A stretch of 46,153 bases of DNA from Oscillospiraceae bacterium (GTDB taxonomy: Bacteria; Bacillota; Clostridia; Oscillospirales; Oscillospiraceae). The stretch is taken from NCBI GenBank assembly GCA_009786445.1, contig WQTE01000007.1:1-46153 (forward strand), in the 5' to 3' direction. The position numbers and the translations under genes were made by a program. The notes beneath the pieces were generated by a model that saw only the letters and a program-made list of their open reading frames with translations, did not search any database and was not told where the DNA came from. Numbering within the stretch: the first letter of the stretch is position 1; each line of letters starts with the position of its first letter. Below are positions 24,472-32,900 of this stretch, in pieces.

Positions 24472-25380
24472 CTATTTTGGTCCTTTCCGTACATACCAGG
24501 GCTTACTTTGAGGTTTAGCTTTCTCCTCACGCTCCTGCTCTGCATCGCGAACGTCTTCTTCATAATCAATAATTATTTTCTCTACGCTGCTGGTATCCCA
24601 CTCTCGCAGCTCATGTAAAGCCTGGCTCACAGTCTTACGGACTTCAACGACAGGAGGCTCTTCTTCCTGTGCCACAAGTTCAAGCGGTGCAGAAACCGGA
24701 GCAGGCGTGGGAGTCGGTACAGGCGCCGGTACCTGCGGTACAACAGCTCTGACATCGAGATCCAAATCCAGTTTAGGTAATGCTGAAACATGCTTTGGCT
24801 CTTCAAGCTCACTGAGTATTTGACCCATCATAGCCTCTGTTCTGCGCTTTACGTCCGTACAGACACAAGCGAACATCATAAGGGTCAAAGCCTTGCGAAT
24901 TCTGATTTTTGAGTTCGGGTTGGGGTCTTTATACTCCTTAATGACATTCTCGATAACAGCCTCAACGCCACCTCTCGAATGGTCACTGGCCTGCCCGCTT
25001 TGTTTTAAGGCCTCATATAAATAATTATATAACGTGCTCTCCTTTATGATAGCTTCACTGCCATCCTGAGACTTTCCATTGACATAACTCATAAGCATAG
25101 AGATATGTTCTAGTTTAATACACTCCTTGAGCGCATTAATGATGAGGATACGTGCAATATGAACTTCTTCATATTTTTTGCCCACAGGGTGCTTAACCCA
25201 ACCTCTCTTGACCCAGTTTTGGATGGTTGACCCTTCAAGACCTGTGACACTGCATACTTGAGACAAACTCAACCCACCCGTTGCTTCAAGTAACATTTGA
25301 ATCTTATCAAAGCCCTTAAGCCCTTGGTCAGATGAAGTTTTAGACGGTCCTCTGAGAGTGTCGGTACTTAGATTTAGCAT
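24472..25380 (-). CDS. DUF1836 family protein with MerR-like HTH and long Pro/acidic tail
   Basis: A 302-residue predicted regulator. Residues about 35-180 match DUF1836: LSLSQVCSVTGLEGSTIQNWVKRGWV is a MerR-like helix-turn-helix with the diagnostic NWVKRGW, followed by RILIINALKECIKLEHISMLMSYVNG. The C-terminal 100 residues are unusual for the family: Pro-rich (VPAPVPTPTPAPV) and then highly charged. AGGAGG is close before ATG 25380. A consensus promoter and a roughly 115-nt leader lie upstream. The targets are unknown. Confidence 0.82.
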   Translation of the reverse strand: MLNLSTDTLRGPSKTSSDQGLKGFDKIQMLLEATGGLSLSQVCSVTGLEGSTIQNWVKRGWVKHPVGKKYEEVHIARILIINALKECIKLEHISMLMSYVNGKSQDGSEAIIKESTLYNYLYEALKQSGQASDHSRGGVEAVIENVIKEYKDPNPNSKIRIRKALTLMMFACVCTDVKRRTEAMMGQILSELEEPKHVSALPKLDLDLDVRAVVPQVPAPVPTPTPAPVSAPLELVAQEEEPPVVEVRKTVSQALHELREWDTSSVEKIIIDYEEDVRDAEQEREEKAKPQSKPWYVRKGPK

Positions 25381-25503
25381 AGTATCCTCCTAGCTGTATT
25401 CTTAATCGGAAAAGTAAGGATTTCCTTTATATACCGCAAGCACATGGTATTTTGCGCAAACACACGAACGAACCGTATGAATCGAGTTCTTTGCGGTTAA
25501 GGT

Positions 25504-25532
25504 ATTATATCATAGGTTCCTGTGAACGTCAA
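25504..25532 (-). promoter_or_regulatory. promoter of the DUF1836 gene
   Basis: TTGACG (25532-25527), 17-bp spacer, TATAAT (25509-25504) on the minus strand. The leader to 25381 contains ACCGCAA, pairable with TTGCGGT some 70 bases later, and the palindrome TTTGCGCAAA, so it may fold. The rest of the 25381-25637 spacer holds nothing recognisable. Confidence 0.82.
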
Positions 25533-25637
25533 TAGTGTTTTTGTAGATTTTTACTAATTTTTTTCATCAAACGCTTTACTGCTTCAACAACTCGTCGATA
25601 TCCATAGCTATATTGCACCCTTAGGCTCTTTATGGGT

Positions 25638-28016
25638 TCAGCCCTGTTTTATATATTTATTTAGTATAGTGTCAAGTTGTCTCACATCAATAGGCTTTGC
25701 AAGAAACTCATCAAACCCGCTTTCTACGAATAATTCCGCACTCCCTATCATAGCGTTTGCCGTAAGGGCAACAATCGGCTTTGTGTAGCCCATATCATGC
25801 AGCTTCTGCATCGTCTCAATACCATCCATTTCAGGCATCATGTGATCCATAAAAATAATATCGTATTCCTTGCCGTTTTCAACCAGTTCAATCGCTTCAA
25901 AACCACTTTTAACAGCCTCAATGTTGAGCTTATATGGCGCCATGAGCCCGCTTGCAACATGCAGGTTCAGTTGCATATCGTCAACTATAAGAACACGACC
26001 TGCGGACAATGTATTTCTTACTTTTTGACGCCTGTCAACAATTATATTGTCGGAAAATGTGAAATTTCTGAGTTGGGCAGCCATATCTTCGCCTATTACC
26101 TCGCTTCCCGCTGTTTTTTGCAGCAAACTCGCAGTGAAAGTACTACCCTTTCCAAAAGTGCTCTTTACTGTTATGGTACCACCCATTATCTCCGCCAAAC
26201 GCTTTGCAATACTAAGTCCCAAGCCTGTTCCCTCTACGCTGCGGTTCATGTCGAGATTAAGTCTCAAGTATTCAACAAAAATTATGCCCAGGTCTTCCTC
26301 CTTTATCCCCTGTCCTGTATCTTCAACCTTAAAGGTCATGCGCACTACATCATCTTCTACTGTGTGACTCACTGTTAATTTGACGAACCCTTCTGAAGTG
26401 TACTTAATCGCATTTGAAATCAGGTTATTCAGAATTTGCTTTATTCTGCGTTCATCGCCACACAGTGTCTTCTGCAAGTATCTGCTCACATTTAAAATAA
26501 ATTTTATATTTTTTGCACCTATATATGCAGCATTTAACGAGCAAACCTCATTTATGAGTCTTGGTAAATCATAGTTTTCTTCAACGACATCCATCTCGCC
26601 CATTTCAATCATTGACATATCAAGGGTATCATTTATGAGCTCAAGCAAATGACTACCCGCATTATGTATATTTTGAATGGCATAAAAACTCTCCTGTGGA
26701 AGGTCTCTTTCCCGTAATTGTATTTGAGCTATACCGAGTATTGCATTTAAAGGGGTGCGCATTTCATGACTCATACGCGCCAAAAATCGGGTTTTTGCCC
26801 GATTTTCCTCTGTCGCTTGCATCTCATTTCGTAATGCCGCTTTTATGGGTCGCAAATCGTGATTATAAGCTATAACCAAATGCCTGTCATCACGTTTGGT
26901 ACGAACAAGCGTTACGTCAACAGGCACGAGTTCATCACTGTCGAGTTTTTTATGCACCCACTCATAATGTATAATACCCTCTTCCCCGAAGAGCACTTCG
27001 TCATACATAGCTTTTGCCTTTTCCACAGATTTTGTGCCGTCCGGTTGATGTTCCGGATACGTTTCGCTATGTCTGCGAATGTATTCATTTTGGTCATTTA
27101 ACTCAAAAATTTCCTCTACTTTTCTGCTTACTTCAAGAAGGGTTCTCTCATCATCCCATAGCTCAATATACATCGGAGATGAGTTGAGATACGTCCGCAT
27201 AATTTCATTTGCATTATGCATTTGCTTATACGACTTTTCCAGTATTCGGGCGAGCACCCCAACTTCATTGGAAGAACTGACATCAATAGAATTTTCAACC
27301 ACTTTTGAAAGATGGATATTGCCGGACGAAACATCATTGGCAAATGAACCGACTTTTGCAAGGGGATTGCTTATAAGCCGTGTTACCGATAAATACATGA
27401 GAGCCATTAAAATTATTATGAACACACCAAAAAACAAAAATGCCATCAGCAACAGGTTATTCACGCCTGACATGACATATTCGTAGGGTACACTTATGTG
27501 CAAAGTCCAACCTATTGCGGGAACTAAGTACGATGTCAGATACCTCCACGTACCATCGTCGGCGTGAAATAAAATTAACTCGCCTTCCTCAGTGACGGTG
27601 TTAAAATACTCCCTGTACTCATCCACATCGCCGATGTTTCTTTTAATAAATATATTATCGGCTGTAAGGTACGGCAAGTGCGCCTCGTTTGCTGTATGCG
27701 TGATAATATAGCCGTCTTCATCTGTTAAAAACACATAAGAGCTTTCAATAACAACTATATCCCGAACCATGTCAAGAACTTCCGGCAAAAGGAAATCAAC
27801 CGCAATTACTGCATCATCTGCACTGCGAAGAGCAAACCAGTCGTCTACTTGCAATACTCCCAATCTGGCAGTTGTTCTAATTCTCTCATAAATCTCCTCA
27901 GAGAGCATACTTCCCACTACACTATAAATAAACCACGTGCCTAATGACGTAAGAAAAAGTGCGACTATAAGTACGCTTATCATAAATTTTGCTCTGATAG
28001 ATTTCACAAAAGACAT
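25638..28016 (-). CDS. Hybrid sensor histidine kinase with Cache-like sensor and receiver domain
   Basis: A 792-residue membrane sensor. Order: membrane helix 1 (about 12-33), extracytoplasmic Cache-like region (34-180, with YVFLTDEDGYIITH), membrane helix 2 (185-210), HAMP-like linker, a PAS-like segment (about 270-385), the phospho-acceptor box RMSHEMRTPLN with His417, ATPase motifs N (ISNAIKYTSEG, near 534), DTGQG (566-570) and GTGLGLS (596-602), and a C-terminal receiver with DD at 679-680 and phospho-acceptor Asp724 (FMDHMMPEMDG). No separate output regulator is adjacent, so phosphate probably passes to a protein encoded elsewhere. AGAGGT precedes ATG 28016. Confidence 0.93.
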   Translation of the reverse strand: MSFVKSIRAKFMISVLIVALFLTSLGTWFIYSVVGSMLSEEIYERIRTTARLGVLQVDDWFALRSADDAVIAVDFLLPEVLDMVRDIVVIESSYVFLTDEDGYIITHTANEAHLPYLTADNIFIKRNIGDVDEYREYFNTVTEEGELILFHADDGTWRYLTSYLVPAIGWTLHISVPYEYVMSGVNNLLLMAFLFFGVFIIILMALMYLSVTRLISNPLAKVGSFANDVSSGNIHLSKVVENSIDVSSSNEVGVLARILEKSYKQMHNANEIMRTYLNSSPMYIELWDDERTLLEVSRKVEEIFELNDQNEYIRRHSETYPEHQPDGTKSVEKAKAMYDEVLFGEEGIIHYEWVHKKLDSDELVPVDVTLVRTKRDDRHLVIAYNHDLRPIKAALRNEMQATEENRAKTRFLARMSHEMRTPLNAILGIAQIQLRERDLPQESFYAIQNIHNAGSHLLELINDTLDMSMIEMGEMDVVEENYDLPRLINEVCSLNAAYIGAKNIKFILNVSRYLQKTLCGDERRIKQILNNLISNAIKYTSEGFVKLTVSHTVEDDVVRMTFKVEDTGQGIKEEDLGIIFVEYLRLNLDMNRSVEGTGLGLSIAKRLAEIMGGTITVKSTFGKGSTFTASLLQKTAGSEVIGEDMAAQLRNFTFSDNIIVDRRQKVRNTLSAGRVLIVDDMQLNLHVASGLMAPYKLNIEAVKSGFEAIELVENGKEYDIIFMDHMMPEMDGIETMQKLHDMGYTKPIVALTANAMIGSAELFVESGFDEFLAKPIDVRQLDTILNKYIKQG

Positions 28017-28075
28017 ACGAACGCTACCTCTTTATATTATAGTAACATTTCCACTGCATCATAACATAATTTTAT

Positions 28076-28113
28076 ATAAAAAACAACTGTGCAAGTACAT
28101 TACACAGTTGTTT
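28076..28113 (-). terminator. rplJL operon terminator
   Basis: On the minus strand ACAACTGTG (28111-28103) pairs with CACAGTTGT (28091-28083) around an 11-base loop, followed by TTTTTATATAAAA. It stands 21 bases after the rplL stop. Confidence 0.85.
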
Positions 28114-28131
28114 GTATGTTGATACTAAACC

Positions 28132-28512
28132 TTACTTAACTTCGACTTCCGCACCTGCTGCAGAAAGTTTTTCCTTAATTTCATTTGCTTCGTCTTTGTT
28201 GACACCCTCTTTAATTTTTGCGGGAGCCGACTCAACAAGAGCTTTTGCCTCAGCAAGACCAAGACCCGTGATAGTCCTGACTTCCTTGATAACCTTAACT
28301 TTCTCTGCACCAAAGCTGGTCATTGTGACTGTAAATTCAGTTTGCTCTGCATCAGATGCAGCCGGACCGGCACCGCCTGCTGCCGCAGGAGCTGCCATAG
28401 CAGCCGCAGAAACACCAAACACTTCCTCAAGTTCTTTAACCATCTCTGAAAGTTCGATAACTGTCAGGGTTTTTATTTCTTCGATAAGTTTTGTTACTTT
28501 ATCACTTGCCAT
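28132..28512 (-). CDS. rplL: 50S ribosomal protein L7/L12
   Basis: The stalk protein that recruits translation GTPases. The 126 residues show the N-terminal dimerisation part ([20 protein letters not shown]), the Ala/Gly hinge ([17 protein letters not shown]) and the C-terminal domain with KIKVIKEVR-like [20 protein letters not shown] and [13 protein letters not shown]. It follows rplJ by 32 bases in the usual order. Confidence 0.98.
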   Translation of the reverse strand: MASDKVTKLIEEIKTLTVIELSEMVKELEEVFGVSAAAMAAPAAAGGAGPAASDAEQTEFTVTMTSFGAEKVKVIKEVRTITGLGLAEAKALVESAPAKIKEGVNKDEANEIKEKLSAAGAEVEVK

Positions 28513-28544
28513 TATAAATATACCTCCATAAAATTAATAATTAG

Positions 28545-29183
28545 TTATGCATTTTCCGCAGGGGTCTCGGCTGCTTCCGCCGCCGGAGCTTCGCTCGCTT
28601 CTGCTTTAGGAGCTTCCGCTGCCGAAGCTTCCTCTGTTTTTTCCTCCGTCGCCGGAGCCTCTGATGCCGGAACCTCAGCCTCCACTACGCCGCCGCCTTT
28701 TTCCGCCGCAGCTTTGAGAACAACCGCAAGACTTGTAATCGGCGCAAGCAATGTGCCGAGAAATTGAGCCTGAAGAACAGGCAAAGCAGGAATACTGGCG
28801 ATAGCGTTTACCTCATCGACAGAAAGAACCTTGCCATCCATAAAACCGGCTTTGATTTCAAAGTATTCGGGCAATTTGTCTGCATATTCCTTGATGATTC
28901 TTGCCGGAGCAATCGGGTCATCATTGCTTGTAGCAAGAGAAGTTGTACCAACCAACATTGATTCCAAAGAATCAAAGCCAACGTTCTTAACAGCAAACTT
29001 CATGAGCCTGTTTCTGATTACGCTGTAATCAACACCGGCTTCACGCAGTTTCACACGCATTTCTGTATCCTCGATAACAGTGATACCTTTGTAGTTCACA
29101 AAAACACCGGACTTGCTTTTAAGTCGATCAGTCATTTGGTTTACAATTTGTTTCTTTTCCTCAAGAATTTTTGCACTTGGCAT
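28545..29183 (-). CDS. rplJ: 50S ribosomal protein L10
   Basis: L10 anchors the L7/L12 stalk and autoregulates its operon by binding the mRNA leader. ATG 29183 is preceded by GGAGGTG at 9 bases (an earlier in-frame GTG would lie over it). The product of about 212 residues is longer than the usual 165-175 because of an Ala/Glu/Pro-rich tail of roughly 45 residues. The body has KSGVFVNYKGITVIEDTEMR, NRLMKFAVKN and the C-terminal helix region LGTLLAPITSLAVVLKA. The upstream leader fits L10 autoregulation. Confidence 0.97.
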   Translation of the reverse strand: MPSAKILEEKKQIVNQMTDRLKSKSGVFVNYKGITVIEDTEMRVKLREAGVDYSVIRNRLMKFAVKNVGFDSLESMLVGTTSLATSNDDPIAPARIIKEYADKLPEYFEIKAGFMDGKVLSVDEVNAIASIPALPVLQAQFLGTLLAPITSLAVVLKAAAEKGGGVVEAEVPASEAPATEEKTEEASAAEAPKAEASEAPAAEAAETPAENA

Positions 29184-29228
29184 TGTAATTTTCACCTCCA
29201 TTTACAGTTAAAGTATGCGCAACCATAG

Positions 29229-29253
29229 AAAAAACCCCTGCCAAAGACAAGGG
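29229..29253 (-). terminator. attenuator hairpin in the rplJL leader
   Basis: On the minus strand CCCTTG (29253-29248) pairs with CAGGGG (29240-29235), followed by six T residues. It lies between the L10-leader fold and rplJ, the place expected for premature termination control. Confidence 0.7.
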
Positions 29254-29274
29254 CAAACAGCCAAAAATCAGGCC

Positions 29275-29318
29275 GTCCTAGGTAGGATTTACGAAAAACC
29301 ACCTACTGTCTCAGGAAC
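29275..29318 (-). ncRNA. ribosomal protein L10 leader
   Basis: The minus-strand leader reads GTTCCTGAGACAGTAGG, a short loop region, and CCTACCTAGGAC, giving two stacked helices (GTAGG/CCTAC and GTCCT-type closing pairs) with an internal loop containing GAGACA. This arrangement is that of the L10 leader found upstream of rplJ in many Bacillota, where L10 or the L10-L12 complex binds. It begins about 10 bases after the promoter. Confidence 0.78.
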
Positions 29319-29326
29319 GCCAAAGC

Positions 29327-29355
29327 ATAATATCAAAAAAGTAAAGACTTGTCAA
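29327..29355 (-). promoter_or_regulatory. rplJL promoter
   Basis: TTGACA (29355-29350), 17-bp spacer, TATTAT (29332-29327) on the minus strand. The -35 box overlaps the last codons of the pcrA gene. Confidence 0.85.
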
Positions 29356-31598
29356 GTTTTTTTCAAATACCGAGCAGCAGATTTAAGCATAAGTCGCTTT
29401 GTTACACCATCAGCAAAATCAATCTCAAGCAAAGCATCACCGCCCCCGGGATCAATATTTTTAATCACACCAACCCCAAAAGCAGTATGATTAACACTGT
29501 CTCCCACGCTAAAATCAGGCAAAACCGACGGTTTTGCAGCCGAAGCAAAAGGCAAACCGGAAGCAACCGTATTTTTTAGCGAATGGTTTTTCCCCGGCTT
29601 GAACTCGGCACTCTTGCGCCTACCATAACCATCGTAAAAGTCGAAATCGCCGCCATGACTGTCGCCAAACCCAAAGTCAAAATCCCTGACAACGAAATCA
29701 GGCTCATGAGAGACAATATTCTCCTCATCAATCTCACGGACAAAACGTGACGGCTCGGCAGTAATAGTCTTACCGAAAATCATGCGACTCTGCGCACTAA
29801 TAAAAAACAGCGACCTCTCAGCCCGGGTCATAGCAACATAACAGAGCCGACGCTCCTCCTCCATCTCCTCGGGGTCGCCGAGAGACCGAGAACCGGGAAA
29901 AATACCCTCCTCAGCACCGACAATGAAAACAGTATCAAACTCCAGACCCTTAGCGCTGTGCATAGTCATCATTAAAACACGGTCTGTATCGCTGTCGTCG
30001 CGGTCTAAGTCAGTATAAAGCGCAGTCTCACTGAGAAAATCAAACAACGAACCACCGACCTCATTGACGAAAGCGATTATATTTGTCTTAAGCTCCTTAA
30101 CATTTTCAATCCGAGAAATGTTCTCTTCAAGATTCTTTTCGCTGAGCATCTTAAGATATCCGGATTTGAAAACAAGTTCATCGTACAAAACATCCAGCGG
30201 AACACTAACCGAAAGCTCACGAAGCTCATCAATCATGTTAGCAAAACTATGCAGTTTACCTGAGGCACTCCTAAGATTCTCGTAATTTTGTGACTCCCTG
30301 ATAGCCGAAAAAAAAGAAATGCCAAGCTCAGCCGCGACAGAAACAAGCCGAGAAACAGTTGTGCCGCCAATGCCTCGAGCAGGATTGTTTATTATCCTGA
30401 GAAGCCTCACATCATCGTGCGGATTATGGATGACACATAAATACGCAAGCATATCCTTGATTTCCGCACGCTCATAAAACCCCGTACCGCCAAAAATACG
30501 ATAAGGGATGTCACTGCGCTTAAAAGCAGTCTCAAACTGGTTCGACTGAGCGTTCATCCTGTATAAAATCACATGGTCCTGCCACTTACGCCCATCTTTG
30601 ACACTTTGTAAAATTGTATCAACCACAAGAGAAGCCTCCCCGCGCTCGTCAGGAACAACGTGCAAAACCGGCTTTTCGCCGAGCGAATTCTCTGTCCAGA
30701 GGCTTTTGCCTTTCCTTCCGCGATTACGCTTGATAACATCGTTTGCCGCACTTAGAATATAACCGGTAGAACGATAATTCTGCTCAAGCCTGATTACTTT
30801 TGTGTTTTTAAACTGCTTTTCAAAACTTAAAATATTCTCAATGGTAGCCCCGCGAAACTTGTAAATACTCTGGTCGTCGTCGCCCACAACGCAGATATTT
30901 CCATGAAAACCTGCTAAAGCGGCAGTGAGTTGATATTGCAGATTATTTGTATCTTGATACTCGTCAACAAGCACGTACCTAAACCTCTTTTGATAACGCT
31001 CCAGAATATCCGGGTTTTCCTTAAATAACTTGACAGTAAGGAGAATAAGGTCGTCAAAATCCAGTGCATTTGACCCCTTCAGCCTCTTTTCATACTCAAC
31101 GTAAGCCTGACCGATGACCTTCCTTCGGAAATCAAACGATTTTTCAGCAACTGCAAGAAACTCCTCTGCAAAAACAGACTCGTCCTTTGCACGGCTGATA
31201 TAATTAAGAACTAGTTTATGCGGAAAATCTCTCTCCTCGATTTCCAAATCTTTTAAAATACGCCTCATCAGCGCACCACAGTCCGCCGTATCGTATATCG
31301 CAAAATCATTAGAGTACCCGAGCCTGTCAATATCCCGCCGCAGGATTTTTGCGCAAGCAGAATGAAAAGTGCTCGCCCAAACATCTGAACCACCCTCAAT
31401 CTCCATGTTTAAAAGCCTGTCCTTCATCTCCCCCGCCGCCTTGTTAGTGAACGTGATTGCAATAATTTCCCAAGGTTTTACATCTGTATTTTTAATAATA
31501 TTTGCAATGCGGTTAATCAGAACAGTTGTCTTGCCGCTACCCGCCCCGGCAAGCAACAAAAGCGGTCCGTCAGTAGTAAGCACAGCCTCTCGCTGCAT
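29352..31598 (-). CDS. pcrA: UvrD/PcrA-type superfamily 1 DNA helicase
   Basis: An ATP-dependent 3'-5' helicase of repair and replication. From ATG 31598 there are 748 residues: Q motif MQREAV, Walker A GAGSGKT (18-24), FTNKAAGEM, Walker B LVDEYQDTNNLQY, GDDDQSIYKFRGA, QNYRS, MTMHSAKGLEFDTVFI and VAMTRAE. The C-terminus ends in a Tudor-like module (GDSVNHTAFGVGVIKNID) that in PcrA contacts RNA polymerase. ATG 31598 has no ribosome-binding site; a strong AAAGGAGG sits 8 bases before an in-frame ATA at 31631 that would add residues matching the family N-terminus (LNxxQ). It follows dpaL on the same strand. Confidence 0.95.
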   Translation of the reverse strand: MQREAVLTTDGPLLLLAGAGSGKTTVLINRIANIIKNTDVKPWEIIAITFTNKAAGEMKDRLLNMEIEGGSDVWASTFHSACAKILRRDIDRLGYSNDFAIYDTADCGALMRRILKDLEIEERDFPHKLVLNYISRAKDESVFAEEFLAVAEKSFDFRRKVIGQAYVEYEKRLKGSNALDFDDLILLTVKLFKENPDILERYQKRFRYVLVDEYQDTNNLQYQLTAALAGFHGNICVVGDDDQSIYKFRGATIENILSFEKQFKNTKVIRLEQNYRSTGYILSAANDVIKRNRGRKGKSLWTENSLGEKPVLHVVPDERGEASLVVDTILQSVKDGRKWQDHVILYRMNAQSNQFETAFKRSDIPYRIFGGTGFYERAEIKDMLAYLCVIHNPHDDVRLLRIINNPARGIGGTTVSRLVSVAAELGISFFSAIRESQNYENLRSASGKLHSFANMIDELRELSVSVPLDVLYDELVFKSGYLKMLSEKNLEENISRIENVKELKTNIIAFVNEVGGSLFDFLSETALYTDLDRDDSDTDRVLMMTMHSAKGLEFDTVFIVGAEEGIFPGSRSLGDPEEMEEERRLCYVAMTRAERSLFFISAQSRMIFGKTITAEPSRFVREIDEENIVSHEPDFVVRDFDFGFGDSHGGDFDFYDGYGRRKSAEFKPGKNHSLKNTVASGLPFASAAKPSVLPDFSVGDSVNHTAFGVGVIKNIDPGGGDALLEIDFADGVTKRLMLKSAARYLKKT

Positions 31599-31681
31599 AC
31601 TGTTTAAATGTGAAAATTCGTTATTATCTATTGTCGTTTCCTCCTTTACTGGTCACTTTGATATAAGTCTTAAAGGCTTGT

Positions 31682-32881
31682 TCAGTACTGAATGCCAAAC
31701 TTTCCGTTCCAAACGATATCTCGATAATTTTGCGGGTCTGTATCCCCTTCGGTGCTAAAAACCAAAAAATGCGAATCCTTCCCGACACCCGCATCAGCGC
31801 GCAAATCCGCAAGGTCGTCATTTGTCAAAAGTCCAAGCAAAAAACCCATGCCGGAAGCCCCCGACTCACCTGAAATAACCCTGGTGTCACCCTCAAGCGG
31901 CGCACCGAGCACCCGCATAGCCCTTGCAGCATCAGCATCGTCAATCGAAGCAAAATAATCGCTCTTGCTTTTCATGATATCCCATGAAACCGGACTAGGC
32001 TCACCACAAGCAAGACCCGCCATGATAGTCCTCATCTCACCGCCGACATTCACAACCTCACCATCTCCGCGAAGTGCAGAACGGTAATAACAATCCGCAA
32101 CATGCGGCTCGACAACAAAAGACTTAGGAACCATATCACCATAGAAGTTTGACACAAACGCCTGCGCAGAACCCGCAAAAGCACCGACTCCTGCCTGTAG
32201 AGACACGTGCGTGGGCACTACACCGACTTGCTCAAGCTGCTCACACGCTTCAAGCGCCATTACGGCATACCCTTGCATAATCCATCCGGGAATATCCTCA
32301 TAGCCCTCCCAAGCAGTATCTTGAATTATCTCACTGTTTGGCGAGGCAGAAGCAAGACCCCTGACAAAACGAATGGTATCGTCATAGTTTAGCTCGGAAA
32401 TAGATGCCTCAGCACCCTCATTGAGAATGTGCCTGAGTCGAACTTCCGAGCAACCCTTGTTCATGTAAACAACAGCCCTTTGCCCCAGTTCTCTTGCAGC
32501 CCAAGCCACAGCACGCCCATGGTTGCCGTCCGTGGCGGCATAAAAAGTAAACTCACCCAACTCACTAGCAGCCGCAGGGAGCGAACTATAATCAAGTTCC
32601 CAAACAGACTTACCCAGCACCTGTGCAATATATGAAGCAATGGCAAAAGTGCAACCCAAAGCCTTAAAAGAATTTAAGCCAAATCTATATGACTCATCCT
32701 TGAGGTAAATACCACCGATGCCCAAACTCTCTGCTAGCCTGTCAAGCGACACCAAAGGCGTAGGAGCATACTGCGGGAAACTTCTGTGAAACTCACGGAT
32801 TCGCTTAACCACATCAGGCTCCATCAACGCCAAACCTGCGCAATCACTCTTTTGTAAGGTATTGCTTACCCACTTAATCAT
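31682..32881 (-). CDS. dpaL: Diaminopropionate ammonia-lyase (YgeX/DpaL)
   Basis: A PLP enzyme that splits 2,3-diaminopropionate into pyruvate and two ammonia. The 399 residues match the family: YLKDESYRFGLNSFKALG with the PLP Lys73, AATDGNHGRAVAW (PLP ring contacts), LQAGVGAFAGSAQAF (phosphate loop), and late ISGESGASGMGFLLG. In purine-degrading anaerobes ygeX belongs to the set that ends urate/xanthine breakdown, and in this window it is surrounded by purine genes, which supports that role. It follows the uncharacterised PLP enzyme gene by 19 bases and precedes pcrA. Confidence 0.94.
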   Translation of the reverse strand: MIKWVSNTLQKSDCAGLALMEPDVVKRIREFHRSFPQYAPTPLVSLDRLAESLGIGGIYLKDESYRFGLNSFKALGCTFAIASYIAQVLGKSVWELDYSSLPAAASELGEFTFYAATDGNHGRAVAWAARELGQRAVVYMNKGCSEVRLRHILNEGAEASISELNYDDTIRFVRGLASASPNSEIIQDTAWEGYEDIPGWIMQGYAVMALEACEQLEQVGVVPTHVSLQAGVGAFAGSAQAFVSNFYGDMVPKSFVVEPHVADCYYRSALRGDGEVVNVGGEMRTIMAGLACGEPSPVSWDIMKSKSDYFASIDDADAARAMRVLGAPLEGDTRVISGESGASGMGFLLGLLTNDDLADLRADAGVGKDSHFLVFSTEGDTDPQNYRDIVWNGKFGIQY

Positions 32882-32900
32882 ACCTGAGCAAACTCCTAAC

